Of a stretch of DNA of 9,685 nt, positions 1 through 8,058 are shown piece by piece. Position 1 is the stretch's first letter, and every line of letters begins with the position of its first letter. The notes beneath the pieces are model-generated. The model was not told where the DNA came from, ran no database searches, and saw only the letters and a program-made list of their open reading frames with translations. The position numbers were made by a program, and so were the translations under genes. Source of the DNA: Eudoraea sp. (GTDB lineage Bacteria; Bacteroidota; Bacteroidia; Flavobacteriales; Flavobacteriaceae); the NCBI GenBank assembly GCA_013042125.1, contig JABDQS010000322.1, forward strand, positions 1 to 9,685, read 5' to 3'.

Positions 1-1612
1 AGCTTGTATTGGATAATAAGTGCAGGTACTGGGCTATTCTGGTATAACTGGCTTTTATGGACTGCTGCGAATTTAGGGTATAGGCTAAAGACAACCTGGG
101 TTCCAGATTCGTAAAAGAGGCTAGTTGCTCACCACGCCCCGGAGAAACGGTCCCAATGGGTGTAGCTTCCTTATAGACCAACAGAAAAGGATCAAAGATC
201 ACCGGATTGTCATTCTCATAAACATTCAATTCATCCTGTCCAAACCGAATAAAATGACTCAGCCGTAACCCGTATTCTAAGCTAAGAGATTCTGAAAGGG
301 TATGTTCCACATCTACATAGGCTGCAAATTCATTGGCGTATTTTTTTATCAGCTGTTCTTCCAAAATACCCGAACCCGGACTGTTCGGTACGATCTTCCC
401 GGGATTAAAGGTATAGTAGATATTATTGATCCCGTAATTCACTTGAAACCTATCGCTCAGGTAGTGCTTCAGATCGTATTTAACATTGAAGTTCTGAATT
501 CCGGAGTTCCATTTAAAACCTACAAAATCTAGTTCAAGACCGTAATAAAAGTCTGAATAAATCAGGGATAGGTTACTGAATAATTTATCGGAGAACAGAT
601 GGTTCCAGCGTACATTGAGGACACTATTACCATAAATATTTTCAAAACTACTGGAGATCGCAAAAACATCGCGCCCAAAATATCCTGAAAGGAACAGACT
701 GTTGTTGTCATTCAACTTATAGTTGAGCTTTGTATTCAGGTCGTAGAAATAGGCTGTGTTGTCTATGTCGAACAAAGGGAGAAATAGATGTGCATAGGAT
801 GCCCTTCCTCCAATCAAAAACGCTGCTTTATCCTTAATTATAGGGCCTTCCGCGAGCAGTCTGCTTGCCACAGCTCCTATACCTCCATTCATTTTGAACT
901 CTTTACTATTCCCTTCTTTCTGGAAGATCTCGAGCACTGAAGAAACCCTGCCGCCATAACGCGCAGGGATGCCACCTTTAAATAGTTTCACATCCTTGAT
1001 AGCATCAGGATTAAAAACTGAGAAAAATCCAAAAAGATGAGAACTGTTAAAGATGGTTGCTTCATCTAACAAAATAAGGTTCTGATCTGCCGCGCCACCT
1101 CTAACATTAAACCCGGATGCACCTTCTCCGGCATTACTAACCCCGGGTAGGAGGATGAGCGACTTAATGATGTCTGCTTCTCCCAAAACCACAGGAATAT
1201 TCTTGATGGTTTGTACTGATAGATTATTGACGCTCATTTGTGGTTTACTGATATTCAGCTTCTCCACATTCTCTGTAAGAACAACCTCGTCCAGGATTTC
1301 GGCCTTTTCAGCGAGTTGAAAATTGATCTTTTGATCTCGATCAAAAGTGACGGTTTCTATAAGATCCTGGTATCCTAAATAACTTATCTGTAATTCATAG
1401 GTGCCTTTAGGCAAGGTGAGGGAAAAAAAACCGTATTCGTTGGTGGTTACCCCGGTCCTTAGCGAGGGGATGGCTATTGTAACCCCTATTAGGGTCTCGT
1501 TACTGGAGGCTTCACTGATGACACCATTAAGTGTAAATTTTTCCTGTGCTGGAACTAAGAAGGGGAGGAGGATAATAAGAAGCGTGGAAAGGCGCCTTAA
1601 AGCTAGCGGCAT
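1..1612 (-). CDS. TonB-dependent outer-membrane receptor, N-terminal part (3' end outside window)
   Basis: The gene begins at ATG 1612-1610 and stays open to the left edge, showing 537 residues; such receptors are usually 700-900 residues, so the C-terminal part of the barrel is missing. An in-frame TAG lies 15 nt before the ATG, which fixes the start. Residues 1-22 form a signal peptide ending in VPA before Q. Residues about 25-110 look like a carboxypeptidase-regulatory-like beta domain (NGVISEASSNETLIGVTI, ISYLGYQ). The plug follows at about 120-225, with FNVRGGAADQNLILLDEA (V of VRGG is residue 170) and KLFKGGIPARYGGRVSSVLEI-like sequence. The rest is barrel, including RLSLAYTLNSQQSIKASY near the left edge. 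Family knowledge: it takes up a ligand across the outer membrane using TonB/ExbBD energy. The substrate cannot be told; no SusD-like partner is in view, so a polysaccharide-locus receptor is not indicated here. It lies downstream of icd on the same strand, with a probable terminator between them. Confidence 0.93.
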   Translation of the reverse strand, partial: MPLALRRLSTLLIILLPFLVPAQEKFTLNGVISEASSNETLIGVTIAIPSLRTGVTTNEYGFFSLTLPKGTYELQISYLGYQDLIETVTFDRDQKINFQLAEKAEILDEVVLTENVEKLNISKPQMSVNNLSVQTIKNIPVVLGEADIIKSLILLPGVSNAGEGASGFNVRGGAADQNLILLDEATIFNSSHLFGFFSVFNPDAIKDVKLFKGGIPARYGGRVSSVLEIFQKEGNSKEFKMNGGIGAVASRLLAEGPIIKDKAAFLIGGRASYAHLFLPLFDIDNTAYFYDLNTKLNYKLNDNNSLFLSGYFGRDVFAISSSFENIYGNSVLNVRWNHLFSDKLFSNLSLIYSDFYYGLELDFVGFKWNSGIQNFNVKYDLKHYLSDRFQVNYGINNIYYTFNPGKIVPNSPGSGILEEQLIKKYANEFAAYVDVEHTLSESLSLEYGLRLSHFIRFGQDELNVYENDNPVIFDPFLLVYKEATPIGTVSPGRGEQLASFTNLEPRLSLAYTLNSQQSIKASYTRIAQYLHLLSNTS

Positions 1613-1659
1613 AGCAAATTTTTTCTAAAAATAAGAAAGAAAAAAGGATGACCACCTCC

Positions 1660-1667
1660 TAAACTTA
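1660..1667 (-). promoter_or_regulatory. Possible -7 box for the TonB-dependent receptor gene
   Basis: Read on the minus strand this is TAAGTTTA, one base from the Bacteroidota -7 consensus TAnnTTTG, and it would give a leader of about 40 nt before the ATG at 1612. No TTTG is seen at the -33 distance, and the box abuts the hairpin assigned to the icd terminator, so the assignment is weak. Confidence 0.25.
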
Positions 1668-1686
1668 AAAAAGAGTTCTCTTTTTC
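1667..1686 (-). terminator. Probable intrinsic terminator of icd
   Basis: On the minus strand, about 20 nt after the icd stop codon, AAAAAGAG and CTCTTTTT form an 8-bp A/U-rich inverted repeat around a 2-nt centre (in practice about 7 bp with a 4-nt loop), ending in a run of T. The stem has only three G/C pairs, so termination may be partial and could allow read-through into the receptor gene. The symmetry means it could also act on the plus strand. Confidence 0.4.
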
Positions 1687-1706
1687 TTTGGACTTTGATC
1701 TAGGGA

Positions 1707-3935
<2,229 letters not shown>

Positions 3936-3956
3936 TTAGGTTATTGTTTCAGCGTG

Positions 3957-3964
3957 CAAATATA
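3957..3964 (-). promoter_or_regulatory. Promoter -7 box of icd
   Basis: On the minus strand the sequence is TATATTTG followed by CA, an exact match to the Bacteroidota -7 consensus TAnnTTTG. It lies 28 bp before the icd ATG, predicting a start of transcription near 3952 and a leader of about 22 nt. At the -33 distance there is only a T-run, not TTTG. No Shine-Dalgarno sequence is apparent in the short leader, which is normal in this phylum. Confidence 0.7.
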
Positions 3965-4065
3965 CAATTTTATGTCGGGTAAAAAAGGTGAAAATGGCAG
4001 GTGTGAAAGTATGTAAGGGGTCTATTGGAGGATATAGATATTACATGCCAAAATCTTGTAAGGTC

Positions 4066-4113
4066 AAAAAACAAAAGCCATATCATTGTAACAAGTACAT
4101 TTGATATGGCTTT
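4066..4113 (-). terminator. Strong intrinsic terminator, minus strand
   Basis: A perfect 12-bp inverted repeat, AAAGCCATATCA at 4074-4085 and TGATATGGCTTT at 4102-4113, encloses a 16-nt loop. On the minus strand the stem is followed by TTTTG and six more T, the form of a rho-independent terminator. On the plus strand the tail is only TTT then CTAG, so it mainly serves minus-strand transcription. It lies about 480 nt beyond the stop codon of the nearest upstream minus-strand gene, which implies transcribed sequence in between. Confidence 0.8.
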
Positions 4114-4475
4114 CTAGAAACAATTAGCAAAATCCCAGTACCGAAGTTCTGGAACTGCAGCCCGAGGGTTGCAATTGCCTATTTATTCCAACGTTTGAAA
4201 CATTCGCTGTCCTTAATATTTCTACCAAGACTCAATTCGTGTTTCTCTTTGTTGCTTTTATATAATTTTTCTAATACCTAACCCTAAGGTTGCGTATTCA
4301 GTCCAATCATACAAGTGCAGTTCTTGAAAACCGAGGCTTTCTTTTCCTGCTTATGTTTTTTCTTTCATAGATACCGAAATACCTATTCGTGAAAATGCCC
4401 ATAACAACAAAATAAAGAACGTCAACTCTATCTGATTTATCAAGCTCATCCCGTGAAGGCGTTCCCTTTAAACCA
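4066..4475 (-). ncRNA. Candidate non-coding or small-peptide RNA of about 400 nt
   Basis: A transcript is inferred from its two ends: a minus-strand promoter-like pair at 4480-4510 (start of transcription predicted near 4475) and a strong terminator at 4066-4113. The 3' part is structured. Hairpin 4156-4173 has TGCA/TGCA outer pairs, an A-C mismatch, CC/GG and a CTCG loop. Hairpin 4135-4152 is CCAG/CTGG with an A-A mismatch and a C(UUCG)G tetraloop. The only notable reading frame is 32 codons long (4351-4449, ATG about 25 nt from the predicted start), with the hydrophobic stretch LTFFILLLWAF. I recognise no known RNA family. Alternatives are a long 3' untranslated region of the 427-residue protein gene, or a decayed gene that kept its promoter and terminator. 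Confidence 0.35.
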
Positions 4476-4479
4476 TAGG

Positions 4480-4510
4480 TAAATATAGGATAAAGGTTGG
4501 ATATTCCAAA
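4480..4510 (-). promoter_or_regulatory. Bacteroidota-type promoter in the gap
   Basis: On the minus strand TTTG (4510-4507) is followed after exactly 19 bp by TATATTTA (4487-4480). The consensus for the primary sigma factor of Bacteroidota is TTTG, about 19 bp, TAnnTTTG, so only the last base differs. No protein gene starts close downstream except the doubtful 32-codon frame, which suggests that it drives the candidate RNA ending at 4066. Confidence 0.5.
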
Positions 4511-4549
4511 TCTTGTAAGCAATTATAAATCAACAGCTTATGAACCGTA

Positions 4550-4571
4550 GTTATAAACAATTGTTGATAAC
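4550..4571. repeat. 22-bp near-perfect dyad (possible protein-binding site)
   Basis: The half-site GTTATnAACA reads outward-in on both strands and meets at a central AATT-containing core (AACAATTGTT), giving a 22-bp palindrome with a single non-symmetric pair. It begins 26 bp past the stop codon of the 427-residue protein gene and ends about 40 bp before the promoter-like pair at 4480-4510. No T-run follows on either strand, so a terminator is unlikely; an operator is a better guess. Each half also resembles a DnaA box (TTATnCACA) with one change. Confidence 0.4.
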
Positions 4572-4596
4572 ACTCAAAGGAATCTTGAAGTTCTTC

Positions 4597-5880
4597 CTAA
4601 TCTGACCTTTTTAGTTGTCGTTGAATCTTTCTGATGGCAGATTCTATAGATTTTTCGGGTTCAATGATGTTGTATTCGCCCCAAAAGTCCGGGTCTGAAA
4701 ATCCCACGGCTTCATCGCTCAAGATCATGGTAGATTTAAGTCGGTCTCTATACCTTGGTGTACTAAGTTCCTGGTTCTTCTCCCAGTCTGTTACAGCCAT
4801 CTCACAGGTCATACTATAGACTGAGTTAAATAACTTCCTGTCCCAGTCGATCTTAAATTCTAATATGGCATTGCTGTATCCATAATACCAACGCCCGTCT
4901 TTTTCACGATAATCTACCCTATAGGCTACCTCCGTAGGAAATACATCTGCATTTCGAGGCTTTTTTCGAACAAATAGACGGCTGGCCATTGCCCGGTCTG
5001 TGATATTAAGGGAGTATATGGCGCTAGTTAAAACTTTTTTCTCAACATCTATATACAACTTACCCTCATATAGTGGTTCGCGAATGTTGCTTTGCTGCCT
5101 GAAATTGATCACATAGATAAGTCGGTCATTGATACGGGTAGACCTGTCAAAACTAAAGTTATAATTGTCAATGGATTCCTCCGCAAAAATATACTCCGGG
5201 TACTTCATCACATCCACAAAGAGGGCGTTGAAAGGACCACCTTGTAACTTTAGGACCAGTGTATCTAGCTTGCTGTAATCTGTGCTTTTGCGAGATTTAT
5301 ACATTTGCACTGCATCTCGCCTTGAAGAGGTATAAGGTGTCTTAAAAATAGTTACCACCGCTTCTGACAGCGACACATTTTTGCGCCTTTTTTTTATAGT
5401 TTCCCGGTAGAATGCAGTCATAACACTAGGATCTTTCAGATAATTCTCCCCTTTCCTTCTAAGGGTCTCCTTAACTAAATTAATTGCTTCCCGAGGAACA
5501 CTAATGCTCACTTCAGGCAATTCGGTTACCAACACATCAAGGGCGATCTCGTTATTTTCTTCATTGAGTGAGGCAAGGGACACTGTCTTTGAACTGTACC
5601 CGAGAAAAGTAATGACCAAAGATTCACTTTGACTATCGGTCGGGACCTTTAATAAAAAGTTGCCTTCGGTATTGGTCACCGTACTGATATTGGTCCCTTC
5701 CACAGTGAGCGTAGCAAAGACCAAGGGTTTTTTTGTTTCACTATCTATCACTTCTCCTTTGTAGGAAGCGAAGTCAACCGTTTGCATTTCTTCTTCCTGA
5801 AAGGTGAAAGAAGCCATAGCCGGCTCGGAAGCCAGAAAATACAGTAAAACACCCAACAGTGGTAAAATAAATTTCTTCAT
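4597..5880 (-). CDS. Exported protein with carboxypeptidase-regulatory-like domain, function unknown
   Basis: The 427-residue protein begins with a signal peptide (MKKFILPLLGVLLYFLASEP, cut probably near AMA at 21-23), so it acts in the periplasm or at the outer membrane. Residues about 38-122 form a carboxypeptidase-regulatory-like beta-sandwich (YKGEVIDSETKKPLVFATL, TNTEGNFLLKVP, ITFLGYSSKTVSL). The remaining 300 residues are rich in beta-prone segments and aromatic residues (FNALFVDVMKYPEYIF, RWYYGYSNAILEFKIDW) and end with DFWGEYNIIEPEKSIESAI. Proteins of this shape are common in Flavobacteriaceae and usually remain unnamed; no catalytic motif is visible, and there is no TonB plug. A structural or binding role at the outer membrane is plausible but inferred. 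The gene seems to stand alone, with a promoter box at 5943-5950 and a small hairpin in its leader. Its own stop is not followed directly by a clear terminator; the next one is at 4066-4113. Confidence 0.9.
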   Translation of the reverse strand: MKKFILPLLGVLLYFLASEPAMASFTFQEEEMQTVDFASYKGEVIDSETKKPLVFATLTVEGTNISTVTNTEGNFLLKVPTDSQSESLVITFLGYSSKTVSLASLNEENNEIALDVLVTELPEVSISVPREAINLVKETLRRKGENYLKDPSVMTAFYRETIKKRRKNVSLSEAVVTIFKTPYTSSRRDAVQMYKSRKSTDYSKLDTLVLKLQGGPFNALFVDVMKYPEYIFAEESIDNYNFSFDRSTRINDRLIYVINFRQQSNIREPLYEGKLYIDVEKKVLTSAIYSLNITDRAMASRLFVRKKPRNADVFPTEVAYRVDYREKDGRWYYGYSNAILEFKIDWDRKLFNSVYSMTCEMAVTDWEKNQELSTPRYRDRLKSTMILSDEAVGFSDPDFWGEYNIIEPEKSIESAIRKIQRQLKRSD

Positions 5881-5906
5881 AGCGTATAATTTAATTTTAT
5901 ACTTCC

Positions 5907-5930
5907 TTCAGGCATTGGAAAATACCTGAA
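5907..5930 (-). promoter_or_regulatory. Leader hairpin of the 427-residue exported protein gene
   Basis: On the minus strand TTCAGGTA and TGCCTGAA pair (seven Watson-Crick pairs and one U-G) around the 8-nt loop TTTTCCAA. The hairpin lies inside the predicted 5' leader, 26 nt before the ATG. It may affect translation or mRNA stability, or bind a protein as DNA; no known riboswitch or leader motif is recognised. Confidence 0.35.
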
Positions 5931-5942
5931 TTCCACGCATTA

Positions 5943-5950
5943 TAAAGATA
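5943..5950 (-). promoter_or_regulatory. Probable -7 box of the 427-residue exported protein gene
   Basis: On the minus strand the sequence is TATCTTTA, one base from TAnnTTTG. It predicts transcription starting near 5938 and a leader of about 57 nt. No TTTG is found 19-20 bp upstream, so strength is uncertain. Confidence 0.45.
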
Positions 5951-6212
5951 CGAAAGGTAGGCCGTATTTAAGAAGGTCATGCAGGATCTTTTGTGTTAAT
6001 TAATCTTAAAAAAATAGAAAATATTTCACTTTTTCATCGACGAACGAGCAATAACCCGGACCATTGGTTTTAAGTGTCCCACTTCTTTAACCGATAAAAA
6101 ATACACTTCGTCCAACTTTTATTCAATTGCCGAAAAATATGGTGCTTTCAGCGATTTATAGGATTTAAAAGGCCCTGCCGGCAGTTATTTTAATATACAA
6201 AACGCCTAAGTC

Positions 6213-6467
6213 TTGAAAGCACTTTTAATCCTTTTCTCAGTACTATTTTTAAGTGCCGGAGTCTTTGCTCAAAAACAGAATGATCATGCTGAAATTGAAA
6301 ATCATCAAATGGATTCTCTTTTGGATAGTAGGTCTGCTAATTTTGTTTCTGATTGGGAAAGTAAGAAAGCTGCGTCTCAGAAAGTAACTCGTTTATATCG
6401 CTTTAAGAATGCACGTATTCAAAAAGAACTTGCATTCAAAACTAAAAAACAACGATTAACCGTCTAA
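6213..6467 (+). CDS. Small secreted basic protein, 84 residues, TTG start
   Basis: The frame opens with TTG at 6213-6215; the in-frame TAA at 6207-6209 excludes any earlier start, and the next in-frame Met is internal (at about residue 33). Residues 1-19 form a textbook signal peptide (KALLILFSVLFLSAGVFA before Q), which strongly supports both the frame and the TTG start. The mature part of about 65 residues has an acidic first half (HAEIENHQMDSLLDS) and a very basic end (KVTRLYRFKNARIQKELAFK, then KKQR), with no cysteine. I do not recognise the family and see no enzyme motif. It is divergent from the 427-residue protein gene and convergent with the amidohydrolase gene, with only 21 bp between the two stop codons, so it is probably a single-gene unit. 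No clear promoter box or terminator is visible for it. Confidence 0.7.
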   Translation: MKALLILFSVLFLSAGVFAQKQNDHAEIENHQMDSLLDSRSANFVSDWESKKAASQKVTRLYRFKNARIQKELAFKTKKQRLTV

Positions 6468-6488
6468 TACACCTAATTATGATACTAT

Positions 6489-8051
6489 TTATTCTTTTAT
6501 TCCCGGTTGTAATATTTTGTAGTTCTCTTCTTGTTTTTTCTCTTTTACCATCCTCTTTACGTCCTGCAACAGTGCCTTTGCGTCGTAGATAATACCGTCT
6601 TTGATGGTGTAGCGAACACCACCTACCCGCACTACTTCATTCTCTGCGGATAGTTTAATGGCACCTGTACCGTACAGGACTTTTAAATTTTCCAGTGGAT
6701 TTTCTTCCACTAATACAAAATCGGCTAACTTTCCAACGGTTACCGTACCTATTTTATCACTTACCCCCAGAGCTTCAGCCCCATTGAGGGTGGCACTTCT
6801 TATGATCTCTAAGGGATGAAACCCTGCTTCACGCAGTAATTCCAATTCACGTACATAAGCAAAGCCGTAAAGCTGAAAAATAAACCCGGAATCTGATCCG
6901 GTAGTAACCCTGCCACCGCGATTCTTGTATTCATTTATAAAGGTCATCCATAGGTTGTAGTTCTTTTTCCAGGCCACTTCTTGCTCTGTGCCCCAATAAT
7001 GCCAATAGGAGCCATGGGAGATCTTGCTGGGTTGATAGAACTTCCATAGCGAAGGGAGTGTATATTCTTCATGCCATTCCGCTCTGCGAGCCCTTTGCAG
7101 GTCCCTGCTGGCCTCATAAATATTAAAAGTGGGGTCGATGGTGAAATCGAGGGAAATAAGTTCGTTCATTACATTGTTCCAATGATCCGAATAAGGGGCA
7201 GCGGCTTGTTCCCAAAGTCTTCCTGCTTCTTCAAAACGGTGCTGTTCATTGTTGTAATTGTAGTCCAGGGGATAATTCTGTACCGTCCTGTCCTCAAATA
7301 GGGCCTCAGGAAGCCCATACCAGTGTTCCATGGAGGTAAGACCTGCCCTGGCTGAATGCAAGACATTCCAGCGGGCTACATCGAGCTGTGCATGGTGACA
7401 GGCAGAGCGCAATCCAAGTTTTTTGTTCTCATCGAGGGCTGCGGTCATGATCTCCGGCGGGGCGCCAAAAAATTTTATCCCATCAGCACCTTTCTGCGCA
7501 TTATTGCGGACCCAATTCCTGGCCATTTCCGGAGTGCTTATCTCTTCCTTACTACCCTGACCAAAACCGGTATATGTGAATATCCTGGGAGCAATGATCT
7601 CATTTTTCGCACTTTTGCGTTTAAGATCAAGCGCAAAGTCAATCCCACGGCCACTGGGTTCCCGAACGGTGGTAACTCCATGTCCCATCCAGAGTTTAAA
7701 AACATAATCGGGATCTGCTCCCTGGGAATTACCGCCAATATGCCCATGCATATCTACAAACCCTGGAAGGAGATACATACCTTCACAATTCAGTTCTTTT
7801 CCTCCTGCAGCAAGTTTTGGTCTTCTTGCTTCATTAATGGCCACTCCCGGGTAGCCCACTACCTGAATCTTTTTGATAATATTATTTTCCACCACTATAT
7901 CAACCGGACTAATTGGCGGTGCACCATTACCATTTATAAGGGTAACCCCGCGTATGATCAGTTGTGGAAACGGGCCTTCGCTCATAGGAGACTGGGCGGT
8001 TCCAAGGAAACAGATAAAAACTATGGCAATAAAAAGAATGCGTGACTTCAT
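6489..8051 (-). CDS. Exported metal-dependent amidohydrolase (imidazolonepropionase/prolidase-like)
   Basis: The 520-residue enzyme carries a signal peptide (KSRILFIAIVFICFLGTA before Q, residues 2-19), so it works in the periplasm or beyond. All expected metal-site residues of the amidohydrolase superfamily are present in order: H102 and H104 (PGFVDMHGHIGG), K193 (GADGIKFFGA, the position often carboxylated), H219 or H220 (ACHHAQ), H243 (TSMEHW) and D387 (VTTGSDSGF). The C-terminal part returns to the small beta domain (KIGTVTVGKLADFVLVEENP). Relatives hydrolyse dipeptides such as Xaa-Pro or Xaa-Arg/Lys, or cyclic amides; the substrate here is not determined. It is longer than the usual 400-460 residues because about 140 aromatic-rich residues lie between H243 and D387. 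The ATG lies 7 bp after the stop of the M14 peptidase-like gene, so the two are almost surely co-transcribed and perhaps translationally coupled. A role in peptide breakdown is inferred from this pairing. Confidence 0.93.
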   Translation of the reverse strand: MKSRILFIAIVFICFLGTAQSPMSEGPFPQLIIRGVTLINGNGAPPISPVDIVVENNIIKKIQVVGYPGVAINEARRPKLAAGGKELNCEGMYLLPGFVDMHGHIGGNSQGADPDYVFKLWMGHGVTTVREPSGRGIDFALDLKRKSAKNEIIAPRIFTYTGFGQGSKEEISTPEMARNWVRNNAQKGADGIKFFGAPPEIMTAALDENKKLGLRSACHHAQLDVARWNVLHSARAGLTSMEHWYGLPEALFEDRTVQNYPLDYNYNNEQHRFEEAGRLWEQAAAPYSDHWNNVMNELISLDFTIDPTFNIYEASRDLQRARRAEWHEEYTLPSLWKFYQPSKISHGSYWHYWGTEQEVAWKKNYNLWMTFINEYKNRGGRVTTGSDSGFIFQLYGFAYVRELELLREAGFHPLEIIRSATLNGAEALGVSDKIGTVTVGKLADFVLVEENPLENLKVLYGTGAIKLSAENEVVRVGGVRYTIKDGIIYDAKALLQDVKRMVKEKKQEENYKILQPGIKE

Positions 8052-8058
8052 AGAAAAG

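Larger units (their letters stand above)
5881..6212. other. 332-bp divergent intergenic region
   Basis: The spacer lies between the minus-strand 427-residue protein gene and the plus-strand 84-residue protein gene and should carry a promoter for each. The left one is assigned at 5943-5950. For the rightward gene I find no exact TAnnTTTG box. A perfect 10-bp palindrome, CTGCCGGCAG (6175-6184), lies 28 bp before the TTG start and is G/C-rich against an A/T-rich background. I see no RNA gene, repeat or other coding frame here. Confidence 0.7.

Noticed and set aside
1655..1660. Perfect AGGAGG Shine-Dalgarno-like sequence on the minus strand before the receptor gene
   Set aside because: It is 43 nt from the receptor ATG, and an in-frame stop lies between them. 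The overlapping GTG is too close to be served by it, and that frame encodes no sensible protein. Bacteroidota make little use of such sites.
3971..4015. 14-codon plus-strand frame starting at ATG 3971
   Set aside because: It lies upstream of icd on the opposite strand, is very short, has no promoter of its own, and resembles no known peptide.
4307..4522. 71-codon minus-strand reading frame in the gap
   Set aside because: Its start lies upstream of the predicted transcription start of the gap RNA, the product has no signal peptide or recognisable domain, and its composition looks like chance. A remnant of an older gene is possible but I could not align it to any family I know.
6468..6488. Search for a terminator between the convergent small secreted protein and amidohydrolase genes
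   Set aside because: The 21-bp spacer is A/T-rich but has no inverted repeat of useful length, so no terminator is called.
7356..8045. 229-codon plus-strand reading frame
   Set aside because: It lies wholly inside the amidohydrolase gene on the other strand. The amidohydrolase has a full set of catalytic motifs, so this is a shadow frame.
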